Assembly (NCBI GenBank): GCA_944324665.1
Contig: CALUXD010000002.1
Location: forward strand, 582,989-646,988
Direction of reading: 5' to 3'
Length of the DNA: 64,000 nucleotides
Source of the DNA: Candidatus Proelusimicrobium volucris
GTDB taxonomy: Bacteria > Elusimicrobiota > Elusimicrobia > Elusimicrobiales > Elusimicrobiaceae
Shown here: piece after piece, positions 53,772 to 62,668 of the stretch
How positions within the stretch are numbered: the first letter of the stretch is position 1
How the letters are laid out: every line of letters begins with the position of its first letter
The notes under the pieces: model-generated
What the model saw: the letters and a program-made list of their open reading frames with translations, nothing else
The model's database searches: none
Told to the model about the DNA's origin: nothing
Program-made: the position numbers and the translations under genes

Positions 53772-54314
53772 ATGAAAAATACAATCTATATTTTGTCTTT
53801 TTTGATGCTGAGCGCATTTTTTGCGCCGGTTCTTCACGCTCAAAGCATAGAGCAGATATCTTATATTCCGGTAAAGCGCGGCAATTATAAACAGCTTATG
53901 GTGAAAAAGAGAGCCTATTTCGGCGGAGATTTGACAGTACGCAACACCTTAACTTCCCACGCGACATTCCTGAATATGACCGCAAACAACAGCCTGACTT
54001 TCAGCGGCAATCCCAGTATAAATGTGAACAACAATGTATTCCTTTCCGGAACAAATCTTTCCGTAACCAATGCCGTGAGAGTTTACAGCGGAAATATCCT
54101 AACCATACGTGCGGGCACAAAAACAGAAATCGACAGGGCAACGGGAACAACTACAATGTATTCCCAAAACTTGAACTTATCCAACGCCAATACAAGGATA
54201 AACAATCTTTATATAGACGGGCTTCTCTATCCGAGTTCTTGCGCATATAGATGGCAAAGCAACGTGGAAACCGCAGGCGGCGGCAAATATACAATACTTA
54301 AGTGCGCGGACTAA
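53772..54314 (+). CDS. secreted beta-rich protein of unknown function
   Basis: 180 residues. Signal peptide 1-23 (SAFFAPVLHAQ). The mature chain is rich in Asn, Thr and Ser with regularly spaced short strands (LTVRNTLTSHATFLNMTANN, SINVNNNVFLSGTNLSVTN), suggesting a beta-helix or phage-tail-like stalk. Two Cys close to the C-terminus (SSCAYRW, ILKCAD) could form a disulphide. GGGACGG and TCGGG lie upstream of the ATG. No family recognised. Its neighbours do not suggest a role. Confidence 0.65.
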   Translation: MKNTIYILSFLMLSAFFAPVLHAQSIEQISYIPVKRGNYKQLMVKKRAYFGGDLTVRNTLTSHATFLNMTANNSLTFSGNPSINVNNNVFLSGTNLSVTNAVRVYSGNILTIRAGTKTEIDRATGTTTMYSQNLNLSNANTRINNLYIDGLLYPSSCAYRWQSNVETAGGGKYTILKCAD

Positions 54315-54333
54315 CGCAAACAAAATTTCGCCC

Positions 54334-54365
54334 AAACCGGCAGATCAAATCTGCCGGTTTTTTTA
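54334..54365 (+). terminator. intrinsic terminator of the beta-rich protein gene
   Basis: Perfect 12-bp arms AAACCGGCAGAT / ATCTGCCGGTTT, CAA loop, T run. Confidence 0.92.
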
Positions 54366-54448
54366 GGGCAAAAAAAGAGCTGCTAAAAATTGGCTTTAAT
54401 AATTCTAATTTAGTAAAATATATACATAGAAATATAAGTGAGGTTACT

Positions 54449-54952
54449 ATGCCAAAAACCATAAAGAAAGTATCCGGCGCGAAAACGGCAAAGCCGTCCG
54501 CGAAAACAGCGCTGAAAGACACTCCGGCATTATCGGAAGTTAAACAGATTTACAAATTTATGCAAGACAATAATCTGGGTACCGTCGATTATGAAGAGAA
54601 AGGTACTCATATTAGGCTTGTCAGAATGCCGCCGGCTCAAGTTGCGGTACCGGTAGCCGCGGGTGCCTCGGGCTCTATTGAGCAGGAACAAACCTCGGCC
54701 AAGCCGCAATATTCCCAGACGATAAAATCTCCGCTTATGGGTATTTTCTTTAGGGGTTCTTCCCCCTCCGCACCACCGTTTATCAAAGAAGGCGAAAAAG
54801 TAAAAGCGGGCACGCCGATTTGCCTTATTGAAGCTATGAAGGTATTCAATGAGGTTAAAGCCACCAGCGACTGTATCATAAAGAAAGTATTGGTGGAAAA
54901 CGGCCAGCCGGTAAAACCCGGCGATTTGCTTTTCGCGATAGAAAAGATTTAA
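54449..54952 (+). CDS. accB: biotin carboxyl carrier protein of acetyl-CoA carboxylase
   Basis: 167 residues from the ATG at 54449 (GTGAGG upstream). A Lys/Ala-rich N-terminus and helix (VKQIYKFMQDNNLG) precede a Pro/Ala linker and the biotinyl domain (about 95-167) with biotin-acceptor Lys131 in EAMKVFNE. It carries carboxybiotin between biotin carboxylase and the carboxyltransferase in the first step of fatty acid synthesis. accC usually follows accB but does not here. First gene of the 54.4-63.5-kb envelope operon. Confidence 0.93.
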   Translation: MPKTIKKVSGAKTAKPSAKTALKDTPALSEVKQIYKFMQDNNLGTVDYEEKGTHIRLVRMPPAQVAVPVAAGASGSIEQEQTSAKPQYSQTIKSPLMGIFFRGSSPSAPPFIKEGEKVKAGTPICLIEAMKVFNEVKATSDCIIKKVLVENGQPVKPGDLLFAIEKI

Positions 54953-54964
54953 TTGGCGGTATTT

Positions 54965-55180
54965 ATGCCTTTCAGAGAAAACATTGAAAATATTTCCGCT
55001 CGCATATACGAGTTTTTAAAAGACAAACAAGAAGCGACGTCTTGGCAGATAAAGCTATCGCTGAACATATCCAGTTCGACGATGTATTTGGCTTTGGGCT
55101 CGCTTATGCAAAGCGGAAAGATAACTATAGAACCTGACGGAATTAACTATAAGATAGCTAAAACCCCGCAGCAGAACTAA
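54965..55180 (+). CDS. small winged-helix (DUF2582-like) protein
   Basis: 71 residues from the ATG at 54965 (GGCGG upstream); a TTG at 54953 is possible. Sequence ISARIYEFLKDKQEATSWQI followed by LSLNISSSTMYLALGSLMQSGKI is a winged helix-turn-helix of the DUF2582 type. It may bind DNA, but no regulator role has been shown for the group as far as I know. 12 nt after accB and 9 nt before ftsK. Confidence 0.7.
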   Translation: MPFRENIENISARIYEFLKDKQEATSWQIKLSLNISSSTMYLALGSLMQSGKITIEPDGINYKIAKTPQQN

Positions 55181-55189
55181 GGGGTGTTT

Positions 55190-57472
55190 GTGGCTTACAG
55201 GACTATACATAAAAGATCTAAAAGTAAGAAACCCGCGCGCAAACAAGGACAAGGTTTGGGCTTGTTGGCGGTGTGGGTTTTTTCTTTGGCTTTTTGTATG
55301 TGGCTTACCTGGGTTCTGTGGATAGGAGTCCAAAACGGGCCGAGCGGAAAAGCGGTGCACGATTGGCTTTTTGGCAAATTTGGGCAAATATCTTTGCTGC
55401 TGCCGCTGTTTTTGATGTATTGGCTGGCCAGAACGATAAAGAGCAAAAAACTGTCGGTCTTTACCTCTCTGCTGGGATTTTTCTTTACTTTTGGCGGGCT
55501 TTGTACCACGTTTACCTTCCTTGGCAGTCTATTCCCCAAAAGTTCTATAACGGGTGGTGCGTTCGGCGGGTGGATATTTGAGTTTGTAACCTCTATTGCG
55601 GGCAAAGTCGGGGCGATAATTTTCGCTTTGGCGTGCGTATTCATAGGGCTGCATATACTTTTTGCGATACCGTGGCTGGCAACTTTAAGAAAAACTAGGG
55701 AGCTTTTAAGCGAGGATTTCAACTCTTGGATGCAGGCGCGGGCGGAATTTAAAGAGAAAGTGCAAGAAGCCAAACGCGAGGAAAAACAAAACCAGCCCAG
55801 ACGTGTAACACATGAAACCGAGGAACCATTAAAGGAACCTCTGCCCGAAAGGCAACCGCCTAAGATAAGCCGCCCCGTAGCGGAAATGATAAAAATGCCG
55901 CCGCGTCAAAACACTCCGCTTCATCATATAGAGAAAGAGGGCGAAAACGCTTCAAAAGAGAAGAAAGCGGGCGAAGATTTTATTCTCCCCCCATTGGATT
56001 TGCTTAAAGAACCTTCCACAACCAATATAATCGGCCCGACTGACGAGGAAATCGCCGCGGCTACAAAACGCCTGGAAGCCACTCTTAAAAGTTTTGATAT
56101 AGCCGCCAGCGTAACGGGCGTAGCCCCCGGCCCGGTAGTTACCAGATATGAAATCAAACCCGACCCTGGCGTAAAAATAAGCTCCATAGTATCAATATCA
56201 AACGATATAGCTTTGGCGATGAAAGCGCGCGGCATAAGGGTTGAAGCCCCTATCCCAGGCAAAGACGCCATCGGCTTTGAAATCCCCAACGACAAACCTT
56301 TGATGGTAACCATGCGCGAGATTTTGCAAGACACAAGCTTCGTCAATTCCAAATTCAAAACGACCGTAGCTTTGGGCCGATACGCCGACGGCATGCCCGC
56401 CACTTCCGTACTGGCCAAAATGCCGCACCTTTTGATAGCGGGCGCGACCAACAGCGGCAAAAGCATCTGCGTACATTCCATAATCATATCGCTTTTATAC
56501 AGGGCCAAACCCAATGAAATCAAATTCCTGTTGGTAGACCCAAAACGCGTCGAACTGACTTTATACGAGGGTATCCCCCACCTCTACGACCCGAAAACCG
56601 ACTGCGAAGACGTCAGCGTGGTAAAAGACGCCAATGGCGCAGTGAAATCCTTGCAAGCCTTGGTAAAGGTAATGGAAAAACGCATGAAGATGTTCGAATT
56701 CGCAAAGGTAAAGAACATTGAAGGCTATAACGCTTGGGCGGAAAAGAACAATGAGGAAAAAGTATTTTATATAGTGGTAATTATCGACGAAATGGCCGAT
56801 CTTATGTTGCAAACCAAAGCCGCGATAGAAGATTCCGTCCAAAGGCTTACGCAAATGGGCAGGGCTTTGGGCATACATCTGATTTTATGTACGCAAAGGC
56901 CGTCCACCAACGTGATAACGGGCGTAATCAAGGCGAATTTGCCCTCCAGAATAGCTTTGCAGGTAACATCAAAAATAGATTCCAGAGTCGTCTTGGACGC
57001 CAACGGCGCGGACGCTTTGCTCGGCAAAGGCGATATGCTCTATTTGGGTATATCGGACCCGAAACCCAAACGCATACAAGGCTGCTACATATCGGAAGAA
57101 GAAATAACGAAAGTGGCAGATTTCCTAAGAGCGCAGGGCGGGCCGGATTATCCGGTGCAGGTCCAGCCGGAACAAAATACGGCGGGCGGAAGGCCCGGGG
57201 AAGGATTGGGGACTTCGCCGGAAGAACTTTTATCGGCTTTAAGACTTATAAAGGAAAGAAGAAGAGTATCCCAAGATTTGCTTAAGGCGAACTTCGGCTC
57301 CAGCGCACGCGCGACTAATATCCTAAGCGTATTGGAAATGAAAGGCTTTATCACCAAGCCGGAAGGCTCCAACCGCTGGGAAATACACTTTGACGCCATC
57401 GACGAGCAAATAGAGCAGCTGCAAAAAGGCCCCGCCGCGCAGGATACTCAATACGATACGGTGTACAAATGA
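55190..57472 (+). CDS. ftsK: FtsK/SpoIIIE DNA translocase
   Basis: 760 residues from the GTG at 55190 (AAGGGG 6 nt upstream; another GTG lies at 55184). Four TM helices in the first 165 residues, a charged linker, then the alpha/beta RecA-like motor with Walker A AGATNSGKS (Lys424), Walker B VVIIDEMADLM and the C-terminal gamma winged helix (DLLKANFGSSARATNILSVLEMKGFI) that reads KOPS-type sites. It pumps chromosome ends through the division septum and activates dimer resolution. Its 3' end overlaps lolA by 4 nt. Confidence 0.96.
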   Translation: MAYRTIHKRSKSKKPARKQGQGLGLLAVWVFSLAFCMWLTWVLWIGVQNGPSGKAVHDWLFGKFGQISLLLPLFLMYWLARTIKSKKLSVFTSLLGFFFTFGGLCTTFTFLGSLFPKSSITGGAFGGWIFEFVTSIAGKVGAIIFALACVFIGLHILFAIPWLATLRKTRELLSEDFNSWMQARAEFKEKVQEAKREEKQNQPRRVTHETEEPLKEPLPERQPPKISRPVAEMIKMPPRQNTPLHHIEKEGENASKEKKAGEDFILPPLDLLKEPSTTNIIGPTDEEIAAATKRLEATLKSFDIAASVTGVAPGPVVTRYEIKPDPGVKISSIVSISNDIALAMKARGIRVEAPIPGKDAIGFEIPNDKPLMVTMREILQDTSFVNSKFKTTVALGRYADGMPATSVLAKMPHLLIAGATNSGKSICVHSIIISLLYRAKPNEIKFLLVDPKRVELTLYEGIPHLYDPKTDCEDVSVVKDANGAVKSLQALVKVMEKRMKMFEFAKVKNIEGYNAWAEKNNEEKVFYIVVIIDEMADLMLQTKAAIEDSVQRLTQMGRALGIHLILCTQRPSTNVITGVIKANLPSRIALQVTSKIDSRVVLDANGADALLGKGDMLYLGISDPKPKRIQGCYISEEEITKVADFLRAQGGPDYPVQVQPEQNTAGGRPGEGLGTSPEELLSALRLIKERRRVSQDLLKANFGSSARATNILSVLEMKGFITKPEGSNRWEIHFDAIDEQIEQLQKGPAAQDTQYDTVYK

Positions 57473-58188
57473 AGAACATATTTCTGATAATCTTTTTACT
57501 TTTGCCTGCCGTTTTTGTAAACGCGGCCGATGCGGGTGCGGATAAAACCGCTCCGGCCAAAGCCGAGGCCGGCAAAAAACAGAACGAGAAAACCGCTCCT
57601 GCAAAAGAGCGGGCGGATAAAAAGCTTTCCAATAAAAGCGCCGCCCTTACGGCAGATCAAGCTCTTGCGGGGCTGATAGCTTGGGACGGCAAATTAAAAA
57701 CTTTGCAAGCGGATTTTACCCAAGCCACTACTTTTGAAGGCACGCCGATATCCTCCTCGGAAGGCAGGATATATAAACAAGGGCAGAATATCCGCCTTGA
57801 TACTTTTGAAAACGGCGTTCTCTCGCAAAGCGCGCTGACCGACAAGAAAGTTATAAAAATCAAAGACAGCCAAGGTGAAATTATTACCACGATGGCCTGG
57901 GCCGATTGGGAAGCGGGCCAAAGCAACAAGGCTTTATTTGACTTCGGCAATTACGGCAAAGCGGTAAAAGGCCATAAAATAAAAGATTTTTCTGTCGGAA
58001 ACGACGCCTTAACTTTAACTCTTATGCCCGAAAAAGAACAAACGGGCGGATATGAATTGACTTTCAAACTCGACCCAAAAGATTTTTTTGTTAAAGAAAT
58101 ATCCTTGGAAAACGAAGGCGTAAAAACCACCACCGTTTTAAAAGGAACTCAAAAGAATATTAAATTAAAAGAGAGCATATTCAAATGA
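57469..58188 (+). CDS. lolA: outer-membrane lipoprotein carrier LolA
   Basis: 239 residues with a signal peptide (1-19) and an unusual Ala/Lys-rich linker (20-65) before the LolA domain (LKTLQADFTQAT, SEGRIYKQGQNIRLDT, LTFKLDPKDFFVKEISL). LolA shuttles lipoproteins across the periplasm. LolB and LolCDE are not in the window. Overlaps of 4 nt with both neighbours show translational coupling. Confidence 0.88.
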   Translation: MKNIFLIIFLLLPAVFVNAADAGADKTAPAKAEAGKKQNEKTAPAKERADKKLSNKSAALTADQALAGLIAWDGKLKTLQADFTQATTFEGTPISSSEGRIYKQGQNIRLDTFENGVLSQSALTDKKVIKIKDSQGEIITTMAWADWEAGQSNKALFDFGNYGKAVKGHKIKDFSVGNDALTLTLMPEKEQTGGYELTFKLDPKDFFVKEISLENEGVKTTTVLKGTQKNIKLKESIFK

Positions 58189-58814
58189 AATTAAAGATGA
58201 CGCTTGCCAACAAAATAACTTTGATAAGGGCGGGAATGTCGATAGTAATGTTCCTGCTGATGATAGCGGAAAACGGCTTTGCGATGATAGCCGCTTCGCT
58301 GATTTTCGGCGTAGCGGCCAGCACCGATTGGATAGACGGCCGCATCGCAAGAAGCACAAATACCGCCACGCCTTTCGGCGCGATAGTGGATCCTTTTGTG
58401 GATAAAGTATTGGTCGGCGCGGCGTTCTTTGCGTTTACGGAGGTGTCTTATATCAATGTCCCGGTGTGGGCGGTATTCGTGATAATACTAAGGGAATTGA
58501 TGGTATCTACTTTGCGCGTATTAGCCGCGTTGGATAACCACGTAATGGCGGCCGAACGCTGGGGCAAATTCAAAACTACCGTACAGCTTATAGCTTTGGG
58601 CTTGATATTTTTTATAGCGGACGTCAAACTGCTTTTGCCTTTGGCGGACGGCTCTTTAAGGAATGTTTTGACTTTCCTGGATAATCTGCTCGGCACTTTG
58701 CCCTACTGCATCACCGTATTAACGGCGCTGGTAACGGCTTTGAGCGGGATTTCGTACCTAAAGAACAACTGGGCTATGTTGGTAAAATCTTGGAGCTTGC
58801 CGGTAAATGACTAA
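58185..58814 (+). CDS. pgsA: CDP-diacylglycerol-glycerol-3-phosphate 3-phosphatidyltransferase
   Basis: 209 residues, several TM helices. The CDP-alcohol phosphotransferase motif is perfect: D48-x2-D51-G52-x2-A55-R56-x8-G65-x3-D69-x3-D73. It makes phosphatidylglycerophosphate, the substrate of PgpA encoded next. Overlaps lolA by 4 nt and pgpA by 8 nt. Confidence 0.95.
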   Translation: MKLKMTLANKITLIRAGMSIVMFLLMIAENGFAMIAASLIFGVAASTDWIDGRIARSTNTATPFGAIVDPFVDKVLVGAAFFAFTEVSYINVPVWAVFVIILRELMVSTLRVLAALDNHVMAAERWGKFKTTVQLIALGLIFFIADVKLLLPLADGSLRNVLTFLDNLLGTLPYCITVLTALVTALSGISYLKNNWAMLVKSWSLPVND

Positions 58815-59328
58815 TTTTTGGCTTAAATTCTTCGCCACGGGCGCATTTATAAGCTATATTCCCACTGCGATACTGAGAAATAAGAAGAACAGCGGCGCAG
58901 GCCTTCTGGGCACTTTTGAGGCTTTTGTTCTATACTTGTTTTTTATGCCAAAGGAGCCGCTTTACCAGGCGATGACAGTACTGGGGGTAATACTCATATC
59001 CGTATATGTATCGGATAAAGTAAGATTTAAAGACGAAAAGAAAGATAACCCCAAAATCGTCATAGACGAAATAGCCGGATACTTTACCGCAACCGCCTTT
59101 TTGCCGAAAGAATTTCTGATAATGGTTTTGGCCTTTGTCCTGTTTAGGATTTTTGACACGACAAAATTATCCTTTATAAAGAAAGCGGAAAACTTCGGCC
59201 AGAACCTGCCGGAAAAAACAAAAAGCAAATACTGCCTAAACGGCGCGGCCGTCGTTTTGGACGACGTGCTGGCGGGTATCATATCAAATTTGATAATATG
59301 GGTTTTAATATATCTTAATTTATTGTAA
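58807..59328 (+). CDS. pgpA: phosphatidylglycerophosphatase A
   Basis: 173 residues. PgpA family motifs: NSGAGLLGT near the N-terminus, KIVIDEIAGYF, FRIFDTTKLSFI and a final GAAVVLDDVLAGIISN. It dephosphorylates the PgsA product to phosphatidylglycerol at the inner membrane. The pairing pgsA-pgpA gives the full two-step route in one operon. Confidence 0.92.
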   Translation: MTNFWLKFFATGAFISYIPTAILRNKKNSGAGLLGTFEAFVLYLFFMPKEPLYQAMTVLGVILISVYVSDKVRFKDEKKDNPKIVIDEIAGYFTATAFLPKEFLIMVLAFVLFRIFDTTKLSFIKKAENFGQNLPEKTKSKYCLNGAAVVLDDVLAGIISNLIIWVLIYLNLL

Positions 59329-59340
59329 AGAGGTTGATTT

Positions 59341-60045
59341 ATGGATTTTGCAAGTATGGGAAACGTAAAAGAACTTATAAAAGCGGGCGGGCCGGTACTG
59401 TTCCTTTTAATAGCTTTGTCGATATACTCCTTATCGATAATGATAGACAGATTTTTCAAATACAGAGCAAATATAAACAAATCCAGACGTTTGATGGAAT
59501 ACGTGCGCTACCAACTGCCGGCGCGCAATTTCAATAAAATAACGGACGCGTGCAGGAAGAACGGCTATTCCAACACTTCCGCGGCGAAATTGGTGATAAA
59601 CTTAATTAAATCGGACAAGACCGATATCGGCAGCTTAAACGATTTGGCCGATTCCATAATCAACTGGGAAACGGCTCAGCTCTCCCGCAAACTTTCCGTC
59701 TTGGCGACACTGGCCAGCACGACGCCCTTTATAGGGCTGTTCGGTACGGTGTTGGGCGTAATGAGGGCTTTTGCGGATTTATCTTCCATAAGCGGAACGG
59801 CGGCGGGCCCTTCGGTAGTGGCAAAAGGCATAGCGGAGGCCTTGGTAAATACGGCGGCGGGTTTGTTCGTGGCGGTGCCCGCATTGATAGCCTATAACTA
59901 CTTCTTGAGCAAGGTAAACTTCTTTGCGCAGAATATGCAATATTTGGCGCAGGAGGTAATCTCGGCGAAACTATATAAGGAGCCTGAAAAGCCAGAAAAT
60001 ACTTTCGCCGCGGTGGAAGATCTTATTTCGGCCGGTAAATTATGA
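59341..60045 (+). CDS. tolQ: TolQ/ExbB-type proton channel subunit
   Basis: 234 residues. Three TM helices: one near 19-38 and two in the C-terminal half. The conserved stretch SVLATLASTTPFIGLFGTVLGVMRAF and the AEALVNTAAGLFVAVPALIAYNYF pore helix are typical. With the TolR-like partner it converts proton flow into envelope work. The operon setting next to a TolA-like gene favours Tol over ExbB, but the distinction is contextual. Confidence 0.9.
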   Translation: MDFASMGNVKELIKAGGPVLFLLIALSIYSLSIMIDRFFKYRANINKSRRLMEYVRYQLPARNFNKITDACRKNGYSNTSAAKLVINLIKSDKTDIGSLNDLADSIINWETAQLSRKLSVLATLASTTPFIGLFGTVLGVMRAFADLSSISGTAAGPSVVAKGIAEALVNTAAGLFVAVPALIAYNYFLSKVNFFAQNMQYLAQEVISAKLYKEPEKPENTFAAVEDLISAGKL

Positions 60046-60449
60046 AGAACAGAATGCAGACCCGCGGCATCATAGGCGAAATAAATATGGTGCCGTTTAT
60101 TGACATCACCTTGATACTGCTAATTATCTTTATGGTGATGACGCCTTTTATCGTACAGTCGCAAATCAATGTGGATTTGCCGTCTTCAAGCGCGGTAAAC
60201 ACGATAACGGAAGATAATGTAATACGAGTGGAAATCAATAAAAAAGGCCAACTTAAAGTAATGGATAAAGAGGTTGCTTTTTCAGGCCTGCAGGAAGAAC
60301 TTATCCTCTTGCTGGGACGCGCACACGAAAAGACTATTCTCGTTCAGGCCGACAAAGACGTTCCTATCCAACAAGTGGTGAAGGTGTTCGACGTCGCCAA
60401 GAAACTCGGCGCGGCGAAACTGGGCATAGGAGTAAGCGAAGGTAAATAA
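60042..60449 (+). CDS. tolR: TolR/ExbD-type subunit
   Basis: 135 residues: a short cytoplasmic N-terminus, one TM helix with the essential Asp21 (FIDITLILLIIFMV) and a periplasmic domain (QINVDLPSSSAV...ILVQADKDVPIQQVVKVFDVAKKLG). It completes the proton channel with the preceding gene, with which it overlaps by 4 nt. Confidence 0.93.
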   Translation: MKNRMQTRGIIGEINMVPFIDITLILLIIFMVMTPFIVQSQINVDLPSSSAVNTITEDNVIRVEINKKGQLKVMDKEVAFSGLQEELILLLGRAHEKTILVQADKDVPIQQVVKVFDVAKKLGAAKLGIGVSEGK

Positions 60450-60473
60450 AATTTACCCCGTATTTGAAACTTT

Positions 60474-61268
60474 ATGAATTTATCATTGGTTTATTCCGCA
60501 GCGATACACTTCTTGCTATTCTTGGCGATGTTTGCCTTGATGCAAGGCGCACCCGCGAAAAAAACCAAAGCCGTCTATACCATAGATTTTATAGGAATGG
60601 CCTCCCAGCCTTTAAGATACGGCGAACCGGAAACAAAACCTGCGCCCGCGCCCGCCAAAACGCAAGAGCCCGAGATAAAGGCGCCCGCAAAGCAGGAAAC
60701 TCCTCCTTCCGAAATTAAAGAAGTAAAAAAAGAAGCCCCCAAAAAGACGGCAAAGAAGGAATATAACTCTAAGGAACAAATTTCCGCAAAAGCAAAGAAG
60801 AATAAGAAAGCCGCCCCCAAAAAAGAGGAACCTAAGCCAAAAGCCGAGCCGGAAAAAAAGGTAACCCTTTCCAAACCAAGCATATTGGGTGAGGTGGAAT
60901 CAACAAATATAGATCCATCTTCCCTGCATAACTTATCGGGCGGCTCTGACGGTGGGCCAAAAGCGGTAAGGGCTAATTTTACAAATTTCCCCTATCCTTG
61001 GTACATAACGCAGGTAAGGAACTCTCTTTGGGAACAATGGCAGAAACATATGCCAAAGAAAAGTACGGGGCTTTCCACACTAGTATCTTTCAATATAGAC
61101 AGATACGGCGCGGTATACAGCGTACAGATAGAAAAAAGCTCGGGTAACGATTCTTACGATTACGCGGCTACTTCCGCGGCGGAAAAATCTGCGCCGTATC
61201 CGCCGCTGCCCAAAGATTTCCCCAAAAATTTGCTTACAGTTACGGTAGAATTTAAAAACGAGGAGTAA
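60474..61268 (+). CDS. TolA/TonB-like energy transducer
   Basis: 264 residues: N-terminal TM helix (about 6-23), a Pro/Ala/Lys/Glu-rich spacer (about 45-130) and a C-terminal TonB/TolA-type domain (about 165-264, YITQVRNSLWEQWQKH, VSFNIDRYGAVYSVQIEKSSGNDSYDYAA). It would span the periplasm and couple the TolQR-like motor to an outer-membrane partner such as a Pal-like lipoprotein. The spacer is much shorter than in E. coli TolA. TolA versus TonB is not resolved. Confidence 0.82.
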   Translation: MNLSLVYSAAIHFLLFLAMFALMQGAPAKKTKAVYTIDFIGMASQPLRYGEPETKPAPAPAKTQEPEIKAPAKQETPPSEIKEVKKEAPKKTAKKEYNSKEQISAKAKKNKKAAPKKEEPKPKAEPEKKVTLSKPSILGEVESTNIDPSSLHNLSGGSDGGPKAVRANFTNFPYPWYITQVRNSLWEQWQKHMPKKSTGLSTLVSFNIDRYGAVYSVQIEKSSGNDSYDYAATSAAEKSAPYPPLPKDFPKNLLTVTVEFKNEE

Positions 61269-61271
61269 TTT

Positions 61272-61712
61272 ATGCTTATAATATGGCGTTTTATATTGCT
61301 TACGATAATTTTCTTGGCCGCTTTGATATGCTTTCCCGATTATCCGCAGACTGCTCCGATAACGGTATTTATAATGTTTATAATATCGTTTGTGGCGGTA
61401 TTGGTGCTGACGTTTTTCTCCTCGATTTTGTTTTTGGGCAGATCGCACGTGTTTAATTGTATATTCGATTTGGCAATGATACTTGTAGTAGGTTACTTTT
61501 TGCTCAATATAATGCCGCAGACGGACGGCGTTTCGCCTTACGACAAAGTAAAAAACGGCAAATACCCTACGGAAAGCCAAATAAAAAAGGGCCTTAAGAA
61601 ATTGGATTTCACAACCGAGGGCCTGGAAGAAGACATTAAAAAGACCAGTAAAGAGCTTAACAAAGGGATAGGCGAGATCCAAAAGGTAATAACGAAAGAG
61701 GTAAAAAACTGA
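61272..61712 (+). CDS. small membrane protein with charged tail, unknown
   Basis: 146 residues. Three closely spaced hydrophobic helices (about 2-18, 25-50 and 57-76) are followed by a Lys/Glu-rich helical tail (KKGLKKLDFTTEGLEEDIKK). GAGGAG precedes the ATG. It sits 4 nt after the TolA-like gene and shares one base with the next start. No family recognised; position suggests an envelope role. Confidence 0.65.
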   Translation: MLIIWRFILLTIIFLAALICFPDYPQTAPITVFIMFIISFVAVLVLTFFSSILFLGRSHVFNCIFDLAMILVVGYFLLNIMPQTDGVSPYDKVKNGKYPTESQIKKGLKKLDFTTEGLEEDIKKTSKELNKGIGEIQKVITKEVKN

Positions 61713-62668
61713 TGAAAACTGCCGTAATAACCGGAGGACGCGGATTTGTAGGCGGACGATTGACGGAGCTCTTGCTTAAAGAGGGATACCGTGTTAAACT
61801 ATTAACAAGGGGACGCGGCGGACCGAGCGACAACCCCATGCTGGAAACGATCGGCGTAGACTATAACGACGTAAAAGATTTAAAATACGCATTAAAAGGT
61901 GCCGACTGCGTATTTCATTTGGCGGCGGCGATATTCGCCTTCAACAGGGAAGAGTTTTATAAAGCGAATGTGGAAGTTACAAAAAATTTATGCCAGGCCG
62001 CAGCCCAAACGCCGGAGATAAAAAGCTTTGTTTATTTATCAAGCCAAGCGGCTGCCGGGCCCAGCGAGTACAAGAATAATCCTATCGACGAAAGGTCAGC
62101 CGCGGCGCCGGTATCCGATTACGGGGCGACAAAACTTGCCGCGGAAGAATATGTTTTAAAACTCCCGCAAAACATACACAAGACTGTAATACGTGCGCCG
62201 GTAGTATACGGCAAAAACGATTCGGGCGTATCAAAAATAGCCTCTTGGGTGGCAAGAGGGATAATGGTCAACACCTCCTCTTCGGAAATGTTCTTTAATT
62301 TCGTTTATGTGGAAGATTTGGTCTTGGCATTGTATAAAGCTTCGCAGCTGCCGCAGGCGAACGGCGAAATATTCTTCGTATGCGAGCCGGCAAGTTACAG
62401 CTGGAAACATTTCATCAATACCATGGCCGACGCAATGGACAAACCGCGGCCGATAATGTTCAGCCTGCCCTATTTTTTGTTGGAGGCGGCGGCGTTTGTC
62501 TACGAGAGTGCGGCGCGCGTCTTTTCCATTACGCCCGCTTTAAATTACGATAAAATTAAAGAGGCGTCGATAAAAGGACATTGGACCTGCAGCTCTCGCA
62601 AGTGGACAACCCTGACAGGGCAGGAGTTTACGCCTTTGGAGCAGGGCCTTAAAGAGAGTTTCAAATGA
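61712..62668 (+). CDS. NAD-dependent epimerase/dehydratase (extended SDR)
   Basis: 318 residues. The N-terminal TGGRGFVGG motif (7-15) binds NAD(P); the catalytic Ser region (VYLSSQAA) and YGATK (Tyr-x3-Lys) are present. Downstream VVYGKND and FNFVYVEDL match sugar-nucleotide or sterol-type extended SDRs. A role in modifying a lipid or surface sugar is plausible from context; the substrate is unknown. Overlaps the next gene by 4 nt. Confidence 0.85.
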   Translation: MKTAVITGGRGFVGGRLTELLLKEGYRVKLLTRGRGGPSDNPMLETIGVDYNDVKDLKYALKGADCVFHLAAAIFAFNREEFYKANVEVTKNLCQAAAQTPEIKSFVYLSSQAAAGPSEYKNNPIDERSAAAPVSDYGATKLAAEEYVLKLPQNIHKTVIRAPVVYGKNDSGVSKIASWVARGIMVNTSSSEMFFNFVYVEDLVLALYKASQLPQANGEIFFVCEPASYSWKHFINTMADAMDKPRPIMFSLPYFLLEAAAFVYESAARVFSITPALNYDKIKEASIKGHWTCSSRKWTTLTGQEFTPLEQGLKESFK